Origin: Leptolyngbya sp. SIO1E4
Lineage (GTDB): Bacteria; Cyanobacteriota; Cyanobacteriia; Phormidesmidales; Phormidesmidaceae
Direction: 5' to 3'
Length of the DNA: 64,000 nucleotides
Assembly: GCA_010672825.2 (NCBI GenBank)
Contig: JAAHFU020000002.1
Location: forward strand, 1,996,001 to 2,060,000
Shown here: one piece after another, positions 57,727-64,000 of the stretch
Layout: every line of letters starts with the position of its first letter
Numbering within the stretch: position 1 is the stretch's first letter
The notes under the pieces: model-generated
The model's database searches: none
Told to the model about the DNA's origin: nothing
Seen by the model: the letters and a program-made list of their open reading frames with translations, nothing else
Position numbers and translations under genes: made by a program

Positions 57727-58440
57727 ATGCTGTGTCAAATGTCGTTGATGTCAGAGACTGCGGATTCTTTTTCAAACCTACTTGATTTCCTCGGGGAGAC
57801 TCCAATGTTCCAAGGGCTCCCCCACGACCAACTGGCAGCCATTGCCCAACTCGCGCGCCGGCAATCCTATAGCAAGGGGGAGATGATTTTTCACCAAGGG
57901 GAGGAGAGCGGTGGCTTTTTTGTGGTGCAGTCGGGTCGTATCAAAGTTTTTCAGCTCTCTGCTAATGGTCGTGAGCAGATCCTTCATATTTTTGGACCTG
58001 GAGATCACTTTGCAGAAGTCCCAGCCTTTGATGGTAAGTGCTTTCCCGCCTCTGCCGCTGCCTTAACCGGCACCAACGTTCTGTTTTTTCCGCGTCAGTT
58101 CTTTTTAGATTTACTAGAACACAACCCTACCCTGGCGGTGAATATGCTGAAAAGTTTTGCTCGCCACCTAAGACGCTTTTCTAGCCTGGTAGATACGCTC
58201 TCTTTGCGTGAGGTTCCCGGGCGTTTAGCCGCTTATCTGCTGAAGTTAAGTGACCAGACGGATCATCCCAACCAGGTTGAATTAGACCTTAATAAAGGGC
58301 AACTGGCAGCCATGCTGGGGACGGTTCCCGAGACCCTTTCTCGGGTTTTCCATAAGCTGAGCCAAGACGGCATGATCAAGATGGAAGGGTCTATAATTAC
58401 CCTTCTAAATCCCAATGGTTTGCGCCACATTGCCAAATAG
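57727..58440 (+). CDS. Crp/Fnr family transcription regulator, probable NO/anoxia regulator of hcp
   Basis: A cyclic-nucleotide-binding-like beta-barrel (FQGLPHDQLAAIAQLARRQS, then GFFVVQSGRIKVFQLSANGR and HIFGPGDHFAEVPAFDGKCF) is followed by the long dimer helix (MLKSFARHLRRFSSLVDTLS) and a winged helix-turn-helix (LNKGQLAAMLGTVPETLSRV) of FNR/DNR type. The FNR cluster cysteines at the N-terminus are missing, so it is closer to DNR/NNR, which sense NO through haem. The conserved E-SR in PETLSR fits recognition of TTGA/TCAA half-sites, matching the palindrome upstream. Inference: it controls hcp, and maybe itself. Confidence 0.92.
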   Translation: MLCQMSLMSETADSFSNLLDFLGETPMFQGLPHDQLAAIAQLARRQSYSKGEMIFHQGEESGGFFVVQSGRIKVFQLSANGREQILHIFGPGDHFAEVPAFDGKCFPASAAALTGTNVLFFPRQFFLDLLEHNPTLAVNMLKSFARHLRRFSSLVDTLSLREVPGRLAAYLLKLSDQTDHPNQVELDLNKGQLAAMLGTVPETLSRVFHKLSQDGMIKMEGSIITLLNPNGLRHIAK

Positions 58441-58461
58441 AGATCCCAATAGGAATGAGCC

Positions 58462-61400
58462 TTAACCAAAAACGCTGCGATCGAACAGCCACTGGTCACC
58501 CACCATGGCCTCTAGCTGCTGATTGAGGCGAGGTGACACGATGCTGGCAGTGTTAAGTTGCTGAGCCGTGACCCATGCTGCAAACGATTCTGGGGTTTCA
58601 ACATTTATACCTTGAGCCGTCGCTGCGGTTAACAGCATTTGCATACCCGCTTGCTGAAACGCCTCAACTTGGGGATGATCTTGCCCACGGGTATGACAAA
58701 CCAGCATCCAGGTTGCTGCCAGTGATACCTCCATAACATCACCTTGGGGTACCTGGTTAAAGAAGTTGCCAATGAGATTCAGCATACTAATCAGCGAGGT
58801 TTGAATCCTGAGCCCAAGCCAGAGCGCCTGGGCAAAGTAAACGTCAGGATTTGCCTCCGCTGAAAGTCCTAAATTTGTCAGCACTGTGAACAAATCTTGG
58901 AACGCTCTCACCTGCCCTAGAGCTTGAGCTGCCTGCAGGTTGAGTTCAAGCTGATGAGCCTTATTGCCTGTCTCCCCAGACACATATGCCATATTGGCCA
59001 GTGTAACGGCTTTGCCCTGCACATCGTTGATGCGCTCTAAGAGTTCGAGGGATTGCTGCCACAGGCCCATCGCCTCTTCAATGTTGCCTTGGGCGGCGAT
59101 CACACGTGCCATGTTGCCGAGGGTGGCGGCTTTGCCCTGCACATCGTTGATGCGCTCTTTGAGTTCGAGGGATTGCTGCCACAGGCCCATCGCCTCTTCA
59201 ATGTTGCCTTGGGCGGCGATCACACCTGCCATGTTATTGAGGGTGGCGGCTTTGCCCTGCACATCGTTGATGCGCTCTAAGAGTTCGAGGGATTGCTGCC
59301 ACAGGCCCATCGCCTCTTCAATGTTGCCTTGGGCGGCGATCACACCTGCCATGTTATTGAGGGTGGCGGCTTTGCCCTGCACATCGTTGATGCGCTCTTT
59401 GAGTTCGAGGGATTGCTGCCACAGGCCCATCGCCTCTTCAATGTTGCCTTGGGCGGCGATCACACGTGCCATGTTGCCGAGGGTGGCGGCTTTGCCCTGC
59501 ACATCGTTGATGCGCTCTTTGAGTTCGAGGGATTGCTGCCACAGGCCCATCGCCTCTTCAATGTTGCCTTGGGCGGCGATCACACCTGCCATGTTGCCGA
59601 GGGTGGCGGCTTTGCCCTGCACATCGTTGATGCGCTCTAAGAGTTCGAGGGATTGCTGCCACAGGCCCATCGCCTCTTCAATGTTGCCTTGGGCGGCGAT
59701 CACACCTGCCATGTTGCCGAGGGTGGCGGCTTTGCCCTGCACATCGTTGATGCGCTCTTTGAGTTCGAGGGATTGCTGCCACAGGCCCATCGCCTCTTCA
59801 ATGTTGCCTTGGGCGGCGATCACACCTGCCATGTTATTGAGGGTGGCGGCTTTGCTATAGTGGTCTTCTGCGGGGCAGCGGTCGAGGGCTAGTTGATAGT
59901 GGTTAATTGCCTCTGTTGTAAGCCCCACAACCTGCTCAGCCCGAGCCACCGTACCTAAAATCCGGTAATCCTCAAACCTTGCCAAGATTGATCGACATAG
60001 AGCTAGCGCTTCTACATAACGAGACCGATTTACCCAGCGAGTGGCTACGCGATCCCCAATTTCAGCGGTCATTTCTGAGTCTTGGGCCAGTAGTCCTAGC
60101 CGCACCAGTTCTAGCTGCTGCTCCTCGTTCACCTCGGTGGCGGCTGTCCACCAGAGCTGATAGAGGCTCTGGGCAGCTATTGTGTACAATCCATCCGCCT
60201 CGTTGGGCACTACCAGAGGCAAAATTCGCGGCACTCGCAGGGCTCCGAGTGGGTTCACTTCCAGCAGCCCCAAAGCTACGGCTCGCGTCAGCTGGGCTTC
60301 CCAGTCTGCAATCCCCTCCCAAAGCGGCTGCAAGGCGGCTGGCGGCACCGGTAGCTCATACAGTAGCCCCCGCCGTAACATCTCCTGTAGTGCCTCGTTC
60401 ATCTGTGCCAGCAGCGTCGCCGCCAGCACCTGTTCCCGCAGCTCTACGGGGTTAGCCTCTAGCCGCGCTAAAGTTGTGTCTACATCAACGTTCTGTTTAG
60501 CACCTGGTCTGTTGTCTGCTGCCTGCTGCCTACGGCTTTCTCCCAGCATTTTATCTAACCATTCCAGCAGCCTCGGGTTACCGTCTGCCAGGTGCTTTGC
60601 CTGCTGCTGCTGGGCCAGCATTTTTTGGGCGATAGTTTGCTCCGCTGTGGTGGCGTCTCGGCTCAGCTGGGGCGGCTCAAACCCGTCGAGGCGATCGCAC
60701 TTTTTTTGCAGATCTGCCCCTCGCAGTGCATTCAGCGGCTGTCGATAAAGGCGATCACCTTGAGAGAAGGCAAAGTCATAGCGGCTGGTAATCATTACCC
60801 GATGCACGCCACAGGTTTCTCGTATGGCCCAAAACAGTGCGTTTAGCAGGGCAGCGGCTGTCTCGGTTGGCCCATAGCCCCCGGCTCGGGCCTCCAGGTT
60901 TGCTTCAAAGTCATCCAGCACTAGCAGCAGCGGTAGCAGCCCTTGGTCTGTCAGGGTCTGAAGCACGCTCCGCAGCCGAAATTTGAGGGCTTCATTTGGG
61001 TTTTGCAGGGCTTCCCGCAGGGCCTGATCGGTCAGTTTTTCCGACAGTTTGCGCACGAGCTTGGGCTCATCCAGGTGGCCCACCCAAACAACCCGCTGAA
61101 AATTCGTGAGGCGATCGCACAGTCGGGCTGCTAGCGCACTCTTCCCCAACCCCCCCATGCCATGAATCAGCACTCCGACTGACTCAAAATCTTGCATGAG
61201 CGATCGTAAACAGGCTTGTATTTGGCGACGCCGACCCACAAAGCCCTCACGCCCCACCACCTTGACAAGTTGAGTATCTGGATCCAGAAATTCTGAGCTT
61301 GCTGACAAACGAGGGGCCTGGCGACGACCCCGCGTACGCGGGGCTGTAACCAGGGTACTGGGCAAAGTGTGGGCCACATATAGCCGCAGCAGGTGCCAGT

Positions 61401-62382
61401 CGCGCGCATTTTCTTTGAGTAAGGTCTGATAGGTTTTGGCCAGCGCCTCAATCAAAGACTGCCCCAACCCTAAAGCCCCATACAGGGTTGCTGCTGCCTC
61501 GGTGGCATCGGTGTCTAACACCTTTTGCCCCCACCCTAAGACAGCGGTTGCACCCTTCTGTAATAACGCCTCTGCCATAGAGGGCACAGCCCCCGTCTGG
61601 GCTGCTTGCCCCGTGCGACAACCAGAGAGAAACACCAGTGGTGGTAAACAGGCTTGCAGGGTTTGGGCAATGTCATCGGCACTGGCATAGTAGGGGTCAC
61701 CGGTTTCGGTTTCGGTGATAAATCTTGGTTGTCCGTCGTGAAAGGTCGCGTGGCCGGTGAGGTGCAATCCATCGAACTGATTTTGGCCATAGCTGGCCAT
61801 CACAAATCCCAGTTCCTCAAGAGAGCCACTTTCTTCCACAACTAGCGATAGTTGCTGTCGAGCGGTGGCCGTTAAAATGCGCGCTTCTTCCTGTTCGTAA
61901 TTCAGCACAGGGTCTATAGCTCGAGGGGATGTCGCCATAAACATCACCTGCAGTGCTCGATTTCGAGCAGCATTGGCAACCTGCAGTGGTTGGGAGCGTA
62001 CCGATACCCATCGCACCGGCACCGTTGCTGGGAGTCGCTGAACTAAAAAGCTGGTGCCGTCATGAAGTACTTCCCAAGGCAAGTGGGCCATGGCTGCAGT
62101 GGTCGAAATCGCGAGCACGATTGCTTGCCCGTTGGTCTGGCCAATGGCCTGTTCTAGCCAGTGATCTGTCCCATCTAACCAGGTGTAGAGCCTACGACCT
62201 GTCCCGACCAGGTCTTGCAGGCTAGCGGGCACATAGTAGTCTCCTTCAGCTTTTTGAATTAAGTCTGCAATTTCCTGTCGGGGCAGAATACGCTCCGTGT
62301 AATTGTTAGGATTATCAAAGAAGTAACGCAGTTCAAAGCTGGTTTCACCCTGAGCTTGTAAGTCTAGGTGAAGAATTTGCAC
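58462..62382 (-). CDS. CHAT-STAND-TPR protein (NLR-like conflict protein)
   Basis: The 1306-residue protein has three parts. Residues 1-350 are a CHAT caspase-like protease with the catalytic pair His211 (LHLTGHATFH) and Cys255 (LSGCRTG). After a linker with FVGR (381-384) comes a STAND NTPase: P-loop HGMGGLGKSALA (408-415), Walker B LLLVLDDFE. From about residue 820 TPR units follow: seven 40-residue repeats starting GNIEEAMGLWQQSLEL are almost identical, down to DNA level. The end (about 1150-1306) is unrelated. Known for the class: STAND proteins sense an intruder with the repeat part, oligomerise and activate the effector, here a protease. An EACC1-like small protein is encoded ten bases upstream. 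Confidence 0.94.
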   Translation of the reverse strand: MQILHLDLQAQGETSFELRYFFDNPNNYTERILPRQEIADLIQKAEGDYYVPASLQDLVGTGRRLYTWLDGTDHWLEQAIGQTNGQAIVLAISTTAAMAHLPWEVLHDGTSFLVQRLPATVPVRWVSVRSQPLQVANAARNRALQVMFMATSPRAIDPVLNYEQEEARILTATARQQLSLVVEESGSLEELGFVMASYGQNQFDGLHLTGHATFHDGQPRFITETETGDPYYASADDIAQTLQACLPPLVFLSGCRTGQAAQTGAVPSMAEALLQKGATAVLGWGQKVLDTDATEAAATLYGALGLGQSLIEALAKTYQTLLKENARDWHLLRLYVAHTLPSTLVTAPRTRGRRQAPRLSASSEFLDPDTQLVKVVGREGFVGRRRQIQACLRSLMQDFESVGVLIHGMGGLGKSALAARLCDRLTNFQRVVWVGHLDEPKLVRKLSEKLTDQALREALQNPNEALKFRLRSVLQTLTDQGLLPLLLVLDDFEANLEARAGGYGPTETAAALLNALFWAIRETCGVHRVMITSRYDFAFSQGDRLYRQPLNALRGADLQKKCDRLDGFEPPQLSRDATTAEQTIAQKMLAQQQQAKHLADGNPRLLEWLDKMLGESRRQQAADNRPGAKQNVDVDTTLARLEANPVELREQVLAATLLAQMNEALQEMLRRGLLYELPVPPAALQPLWEGIADWEAQLTRAVALGLLEVNPLGALRVPRILPLVVPNEADGLYTIAAQSLYQLWWTAATEVNEEQQLELVRLGLLAQDSEMTAEIGDRVATRWVNRSRYVEALALCRSILARFEDYRILGTVARAEQVVGLTTEAINHYQLALDRCPAEDHYSKAATLNNMAGVIAAQGNIEEAMGLWQQSLELKERINDVQGKAATLGNMAGVIAAQGNIEEAMGLWQQSLELLERINDVQGKAATLGNMAGVIAAQGNIEEAMGLWQQSLELKERINDVQGKAATLGNMARVIAAQGNIEEAMGLWQQSLELKERINDVQGKAATLNNMAGVIAAQGNIEEAMGLWQQSLELLERINDVQGKAATLNNMAGVIAAQGNIEEAMGLWQQSLELKERINDVQGKAATLGNMARVIAAQGNIEEAMGLWQQSLELLERINDVQGKAVTLANMAYVSGETGNKAHQLELNLQAAQALGQVRAFQDLFTVLTNLGLSAEANPDVYFAQALWLGLRIQTSLISMLNLIGNFFNQVPQGDVMEVSLAATWMLVCHTRGQDHPQVEAFQQAGMQMLLTAATAQGINVETPESFAAWVTAQQLNTASIVSPRLNQQLEAMVGDQWLFDRSVFG
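59021..59853 (-). repeat. Seven near-identical 120-bp tandem units inside the TPR region
   Basis: GAGTTCGAGGGATTGCTGCC recurs every 120 bases at 59041, 59161, 59281, 59401, 59521, 59641 and 59761. Units differ in only a few places, such as CTCTAA/CTCTTT (Leu or Lys in ELLER/ELKER) and the ACACGTG/ACACCTG pair (Arg or Gly in NMARV/NMAGV). The same few variants recur in mixed order. Confidence 0.97.
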
Positions 62383-62392
62383 GGTAGCCTGC

Positions 62393-62716
62393 CTAGCTCT
62401 CTAAGATTTTTTGAATCTGCTCAACCGAAGCATTCTCCAGAATCAATCGGTCGCCGTTACGCCCTACAATTACAACCTTCTTCAGTGATTTTCCGGATTT
62501 TCCCTGGCGATACTCCTGGTACCAACTCCGTATTTGCTCAGCAATTGCCAGAGTGCCACCCACGATTCCTATAAGGGTTGCAATGACCGCCAGCGTTCCT
62601 TCCCGTTCTGTCTCAGCTTCTACGACATAGTCACCAGAAACGCCCTCAATGGCTAGCAGTGCCTGCACTGCTGTCGTAGCACTTTGACCTTCTACAGCCA
62701 CCCGAATTTCGGCCAT
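62393..62716 (-). CDS. EACC1-like small protein (effector-associated constant component type)
   Basis: The 107-residue product has an N-terminal ferredoxin-like stretch (EIRVAVEGQSATTAVQALLA), a central hydrophobic helix (LAVIATLIGIVGGTLAIAEQ), RSWYQEYRQG and a C-terminal strand pair with a helix (KVVIVGRNGDRLILENASVE, then QIQKIL). This order is that of EACC1, the constant small component described next to variable effector genes in bacterial NTP-dependent conflict systems. It is the first gene of an operon with the CHAT-STAND-TPR gene, ten bases apart. The similarity is judged from pattern and not from a search. Role is not known; it may recruit or restrain the effector. Confidence 0.78.
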   Translation of the reverse strand: MAEIRVAVEGQSATTAVQALLAIEGVSGDYVVEAETEREGTLAVIATLIGIVGGTLAIAEQIRSWYQEYRQGKSGKSLKKVVIVGRNGDRLILENASVEQIQKILES

Positions 62717-62928
62717 GATTTCCCTCTCCCACTCGTCGTAATTATTAAATCTTACGGATCTCTCTTTTATCGGTGTAGCTGCCAGGAGATATGGCTGTGA
62801 GGTCAGCCTGTTATGGTCGATGCAATGACAGGGCGATCTCGATTTCCCATCAAAACAATGAACCCCTTTTGAAAGAAAGCGCTATCATAGGCACAACAAA
62901 GTAAAGTTTTGTAAATAATCTGAACCTT

Positions 62929-63603
62929 ATGACCTCACTAGACCTTGATCACATCGCCAATCAGCTAGAAAGTGAAGATTCTAAAGACCGCATGCTGGCA
63001 CTCGCCATGCTCCGTGACGTGGCGCCAGCAGAAGCTGCGCCCCTGGTTCGAAAGGTGATTGACGATCCCAATCTTCAGGTGAGGTCCATGGCGGTATTTG
63101 CTATGGGGTTAAAAGCCGACGATGAAACCCTGGAAATTCTTATCAGATTGCTGGAGACAGACCCAGACTATGGGATTCGTGCAGATGCTGCCGGGGCTTT
63201 GGGCTATTTAGAAGATCCTCGGGCCTTTGACTCGTTAGTGCGAGCCTTTTATGAAGATACTGATTGGCTAGTGCGCTTCAGCACCGCAGTCTCTCTGGGA
63301 AACCTCAAAGATCCCCGCGCCCATGATGTGCTGATAGAAGCTCTCAAGAGTGACGAGGTGGTGATTCAACAGGCCGCGATCGCGGCGATCGGTGAAGTTG
63401 GCGATATTGATGCGGTGCCAGACATCCTGAACTTTGCCCAGGCCGAAGATTGGTTAGTCCGGCAACGGCTGGCTGAAGCCCTGGGTCATTTGCCTACTCC
63501 CAAAAGTGAGTCAGCACTGCGATTTTTAGCCAAAGACGCCCACTATCAAGTCGCAGAAGCCGCACGAATTTCTCTACAGCGTCTTGAGGCGCGTCAGTCA
63601 TAA
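62929..63603 (+). CDS. HEAT-repeat protein, NblB-like
   Basis: The 224-residue chain is made of five to six HEAT/PBS-lyase-like helix pairs: DRMLALAMLRDVAPAEAAPL, LQVRSMAVFAMGLKADDETL, YGIRADAAGALGYLEDPRAF, WLVRFSTAVSLGNLKDPRAH and WLVRQRLAEALGHLPTPKSE. Length and order fit cyanobacterial NblB, a chromophore-binding-lyase relative needed for phycobilisome breakdown in starvation, though HEAT proteins are easily confused. It is divergent from the EACC1-CHAT pair with a 212-base gap. The name is an inference, the fold is secure. Confidence 0.85.
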   Translation: MTSLDLDHIANQLESEDSKDRMLALAMLRDVAPAEAAPLVRKVIDDPNLQVRSMAVFAMGLKADDETLEILIRLLETDPDYGIRADAAGALGYLEDPRAFDSLVRAFYEDTDWLVRFSTAVSLGNLKDPRAHDVLIEALKSDEVVIQQAAIAAIGEVGDIDAVPDILNFAQAEDWLVRQRLAEALGHLPTPKSESALRFLAKDAHYQVAEAARISLQRLEARQS

Positions 63604-63654
63604 CCGCCGCTAGCACGATTGCGCTAGAAACCCTGTGTTCCTTAATTCTGACTA

Positions 63655-63750
63655 TAGCGGTGCGCATTGAGATTCAGCGCACCCTAACCCCCAAACCTTA
63701 GACCCTGTCTTAGCCCAGATGTGCTGAAGTCAACTGAATAAGGCTATCAA
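63655..63750 (+). repeat. Dispersed intergenic repeat, copy F (long form)
   Basis: It runs TAGCGGTGCGCATTGAGATT, CAGCGCACCCTAACCCCCAA, ACCTTAGACCCTGTCTTAGC, then CCAGATGTGCTGAAGTCAAC and TGAATAAGGCTATC. It lies in the 304-base gap between the NblB-like gene and the last partial gene; the remainder of this gap shows nothing else. Confidence 0.78.
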
Positions 63751-63907
63751 CATCCTGCAGCTTTTTGAATTAACCCCAGGTGAGACTGATAAGGTGGCAC
63801 ATTTAGTAGGCTTTAGAGAAGTCTGAACGCTAGATGCAGGTTAACTTTAGTAAATAAGTTTGATCTCCCCTTGCAGATATGCGTTAAGACTTTGAGCGAA
63901 TTCCCTT

Positions 63908-64000
63908 ATGGTTGCAGGTAGGGCTATGGCTAGTCGCATTTCCCTTTCAGTCGCAATGATATTAAGTGGGAGCCTAGGCTGGGTTAGCCAGTTAGCCCCC
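63908..64000 (+). CDS. Start of an exported protein (3' end outside window)
   Basis: The frame beginning at the ATG at 63908 or 63926 (MASRISLSVAMILSGSLGWV) is a typical signal peptide and is open to the window end. Only about 31 codons are seen, so no family can be named. Confidence 0.55.
   Translation, partial: MVAGRAMASRISLSVAMILSGSLGWVSQLAP

Noticed and set aside
59021-59853. Regular 120-bp repeats as a possible CRISPR array
   Set aside because: Units are contiguous, have no unique spacers and encode TPR helices in the correct frame of a large protein.
58964-59860. Long plus-strand frame of 298 codons over the TPR repeats
   Set aside because: It is the shadow of the 120-bp repeats on the other strand: because the unit is a multiple of three, any stop-free frame stays open. 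The product is a monotonous repeat with many Cys and Arg and no known fold.

Overview
The window looks like chromosomal DNA of a cyanobacterium. The palindrome GCGATCGC (HIP1) and its core are scattered through genes on both strands. Several products are cyanobacterial hallmarks: a valyl-tRNA synthetase carrying the membrane-anchoring CAAD domain, a ferrochelatase with a C-terminal chlorophyll-binding-like (CAB) helix, DUF1830 and DUF4079 proteins, a PaO/Tic55-type Rieske oxygenase and an NblB-like HEAT-repeat protein. No rRNA, tRNA, complete insertion sequence or CRISPR array was recognised. A filamentous, Leptolyngbya-like lineage is only a guess.

Layout. 1-2840 (minus): a PhnD-like binding lipoprotein and a hybrid histidine kinase cut by the left edge, probably one sensory pair. 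3531-4760: a secreted or membrane protein in which an intein-like (Hint/BIL) domain sits between the signal peptide and a Gly-rich, Tim44-like protein. 4761-6511: a decayed, repeat-rich stretch with a small duplicated-domain protein. 6512-15102: an S8 protease with P domain, a TPR protein, a BolA-CGFS glutaredoxin pair, a Rieske oxygenase and a large SGNH-RTX-alpha/beta-hydrolase fusion. 15103-22009: small conserved proteins, an S1-domain protein, an acetyltransferase, exonuclease III and several structured non-coding stretches. 22010-25432: an MHYT-GAF hybrid kinase. 25594-30433 (minus): thiC, a sodium:solute symporter behind a TPP riboswitch, and hemH. 30603-42124: pdxA, hydrolases, an S9 peptidase, a DUF697 GTPase, DUF937, pentapeptide and DICT/HD-GYP-like proteins, and a radical SAM protein. 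42735-48121: cyanobacterial small proteins, a duplicated RNA-like element and an ABC exporter. 48455-57577: valS, a glycosyltransferase, a TAXI-type binding protein, a thioredoxin-like protein, a CPBP protease and hcp. 57636-58440: an FNR/DNR-type palindrome and a Crp/Fnr regulator divergent from hcp. 58462-62716 (minus): a probable conflict/immunity module of a small EACC1-like protein followed by a 1306-residue CHAT-STAND-TPR protein. 62929-64000: an NblB-like protein and the start of a secreted protein.

The best candidates for unusual biology are the EACC1-like/CHAT-STAND-TPR pair with near-identical 120-bp TPR units, the Hint domain placed directly after a signal peptide, the SGNH-RTX-hydrolase fusion, and the duplicated structured element at 43743-44384. 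A dispersed intergenic repeat of roughly 95 bp, rich in CCCTAAACC-like motifs, occurs in six places.
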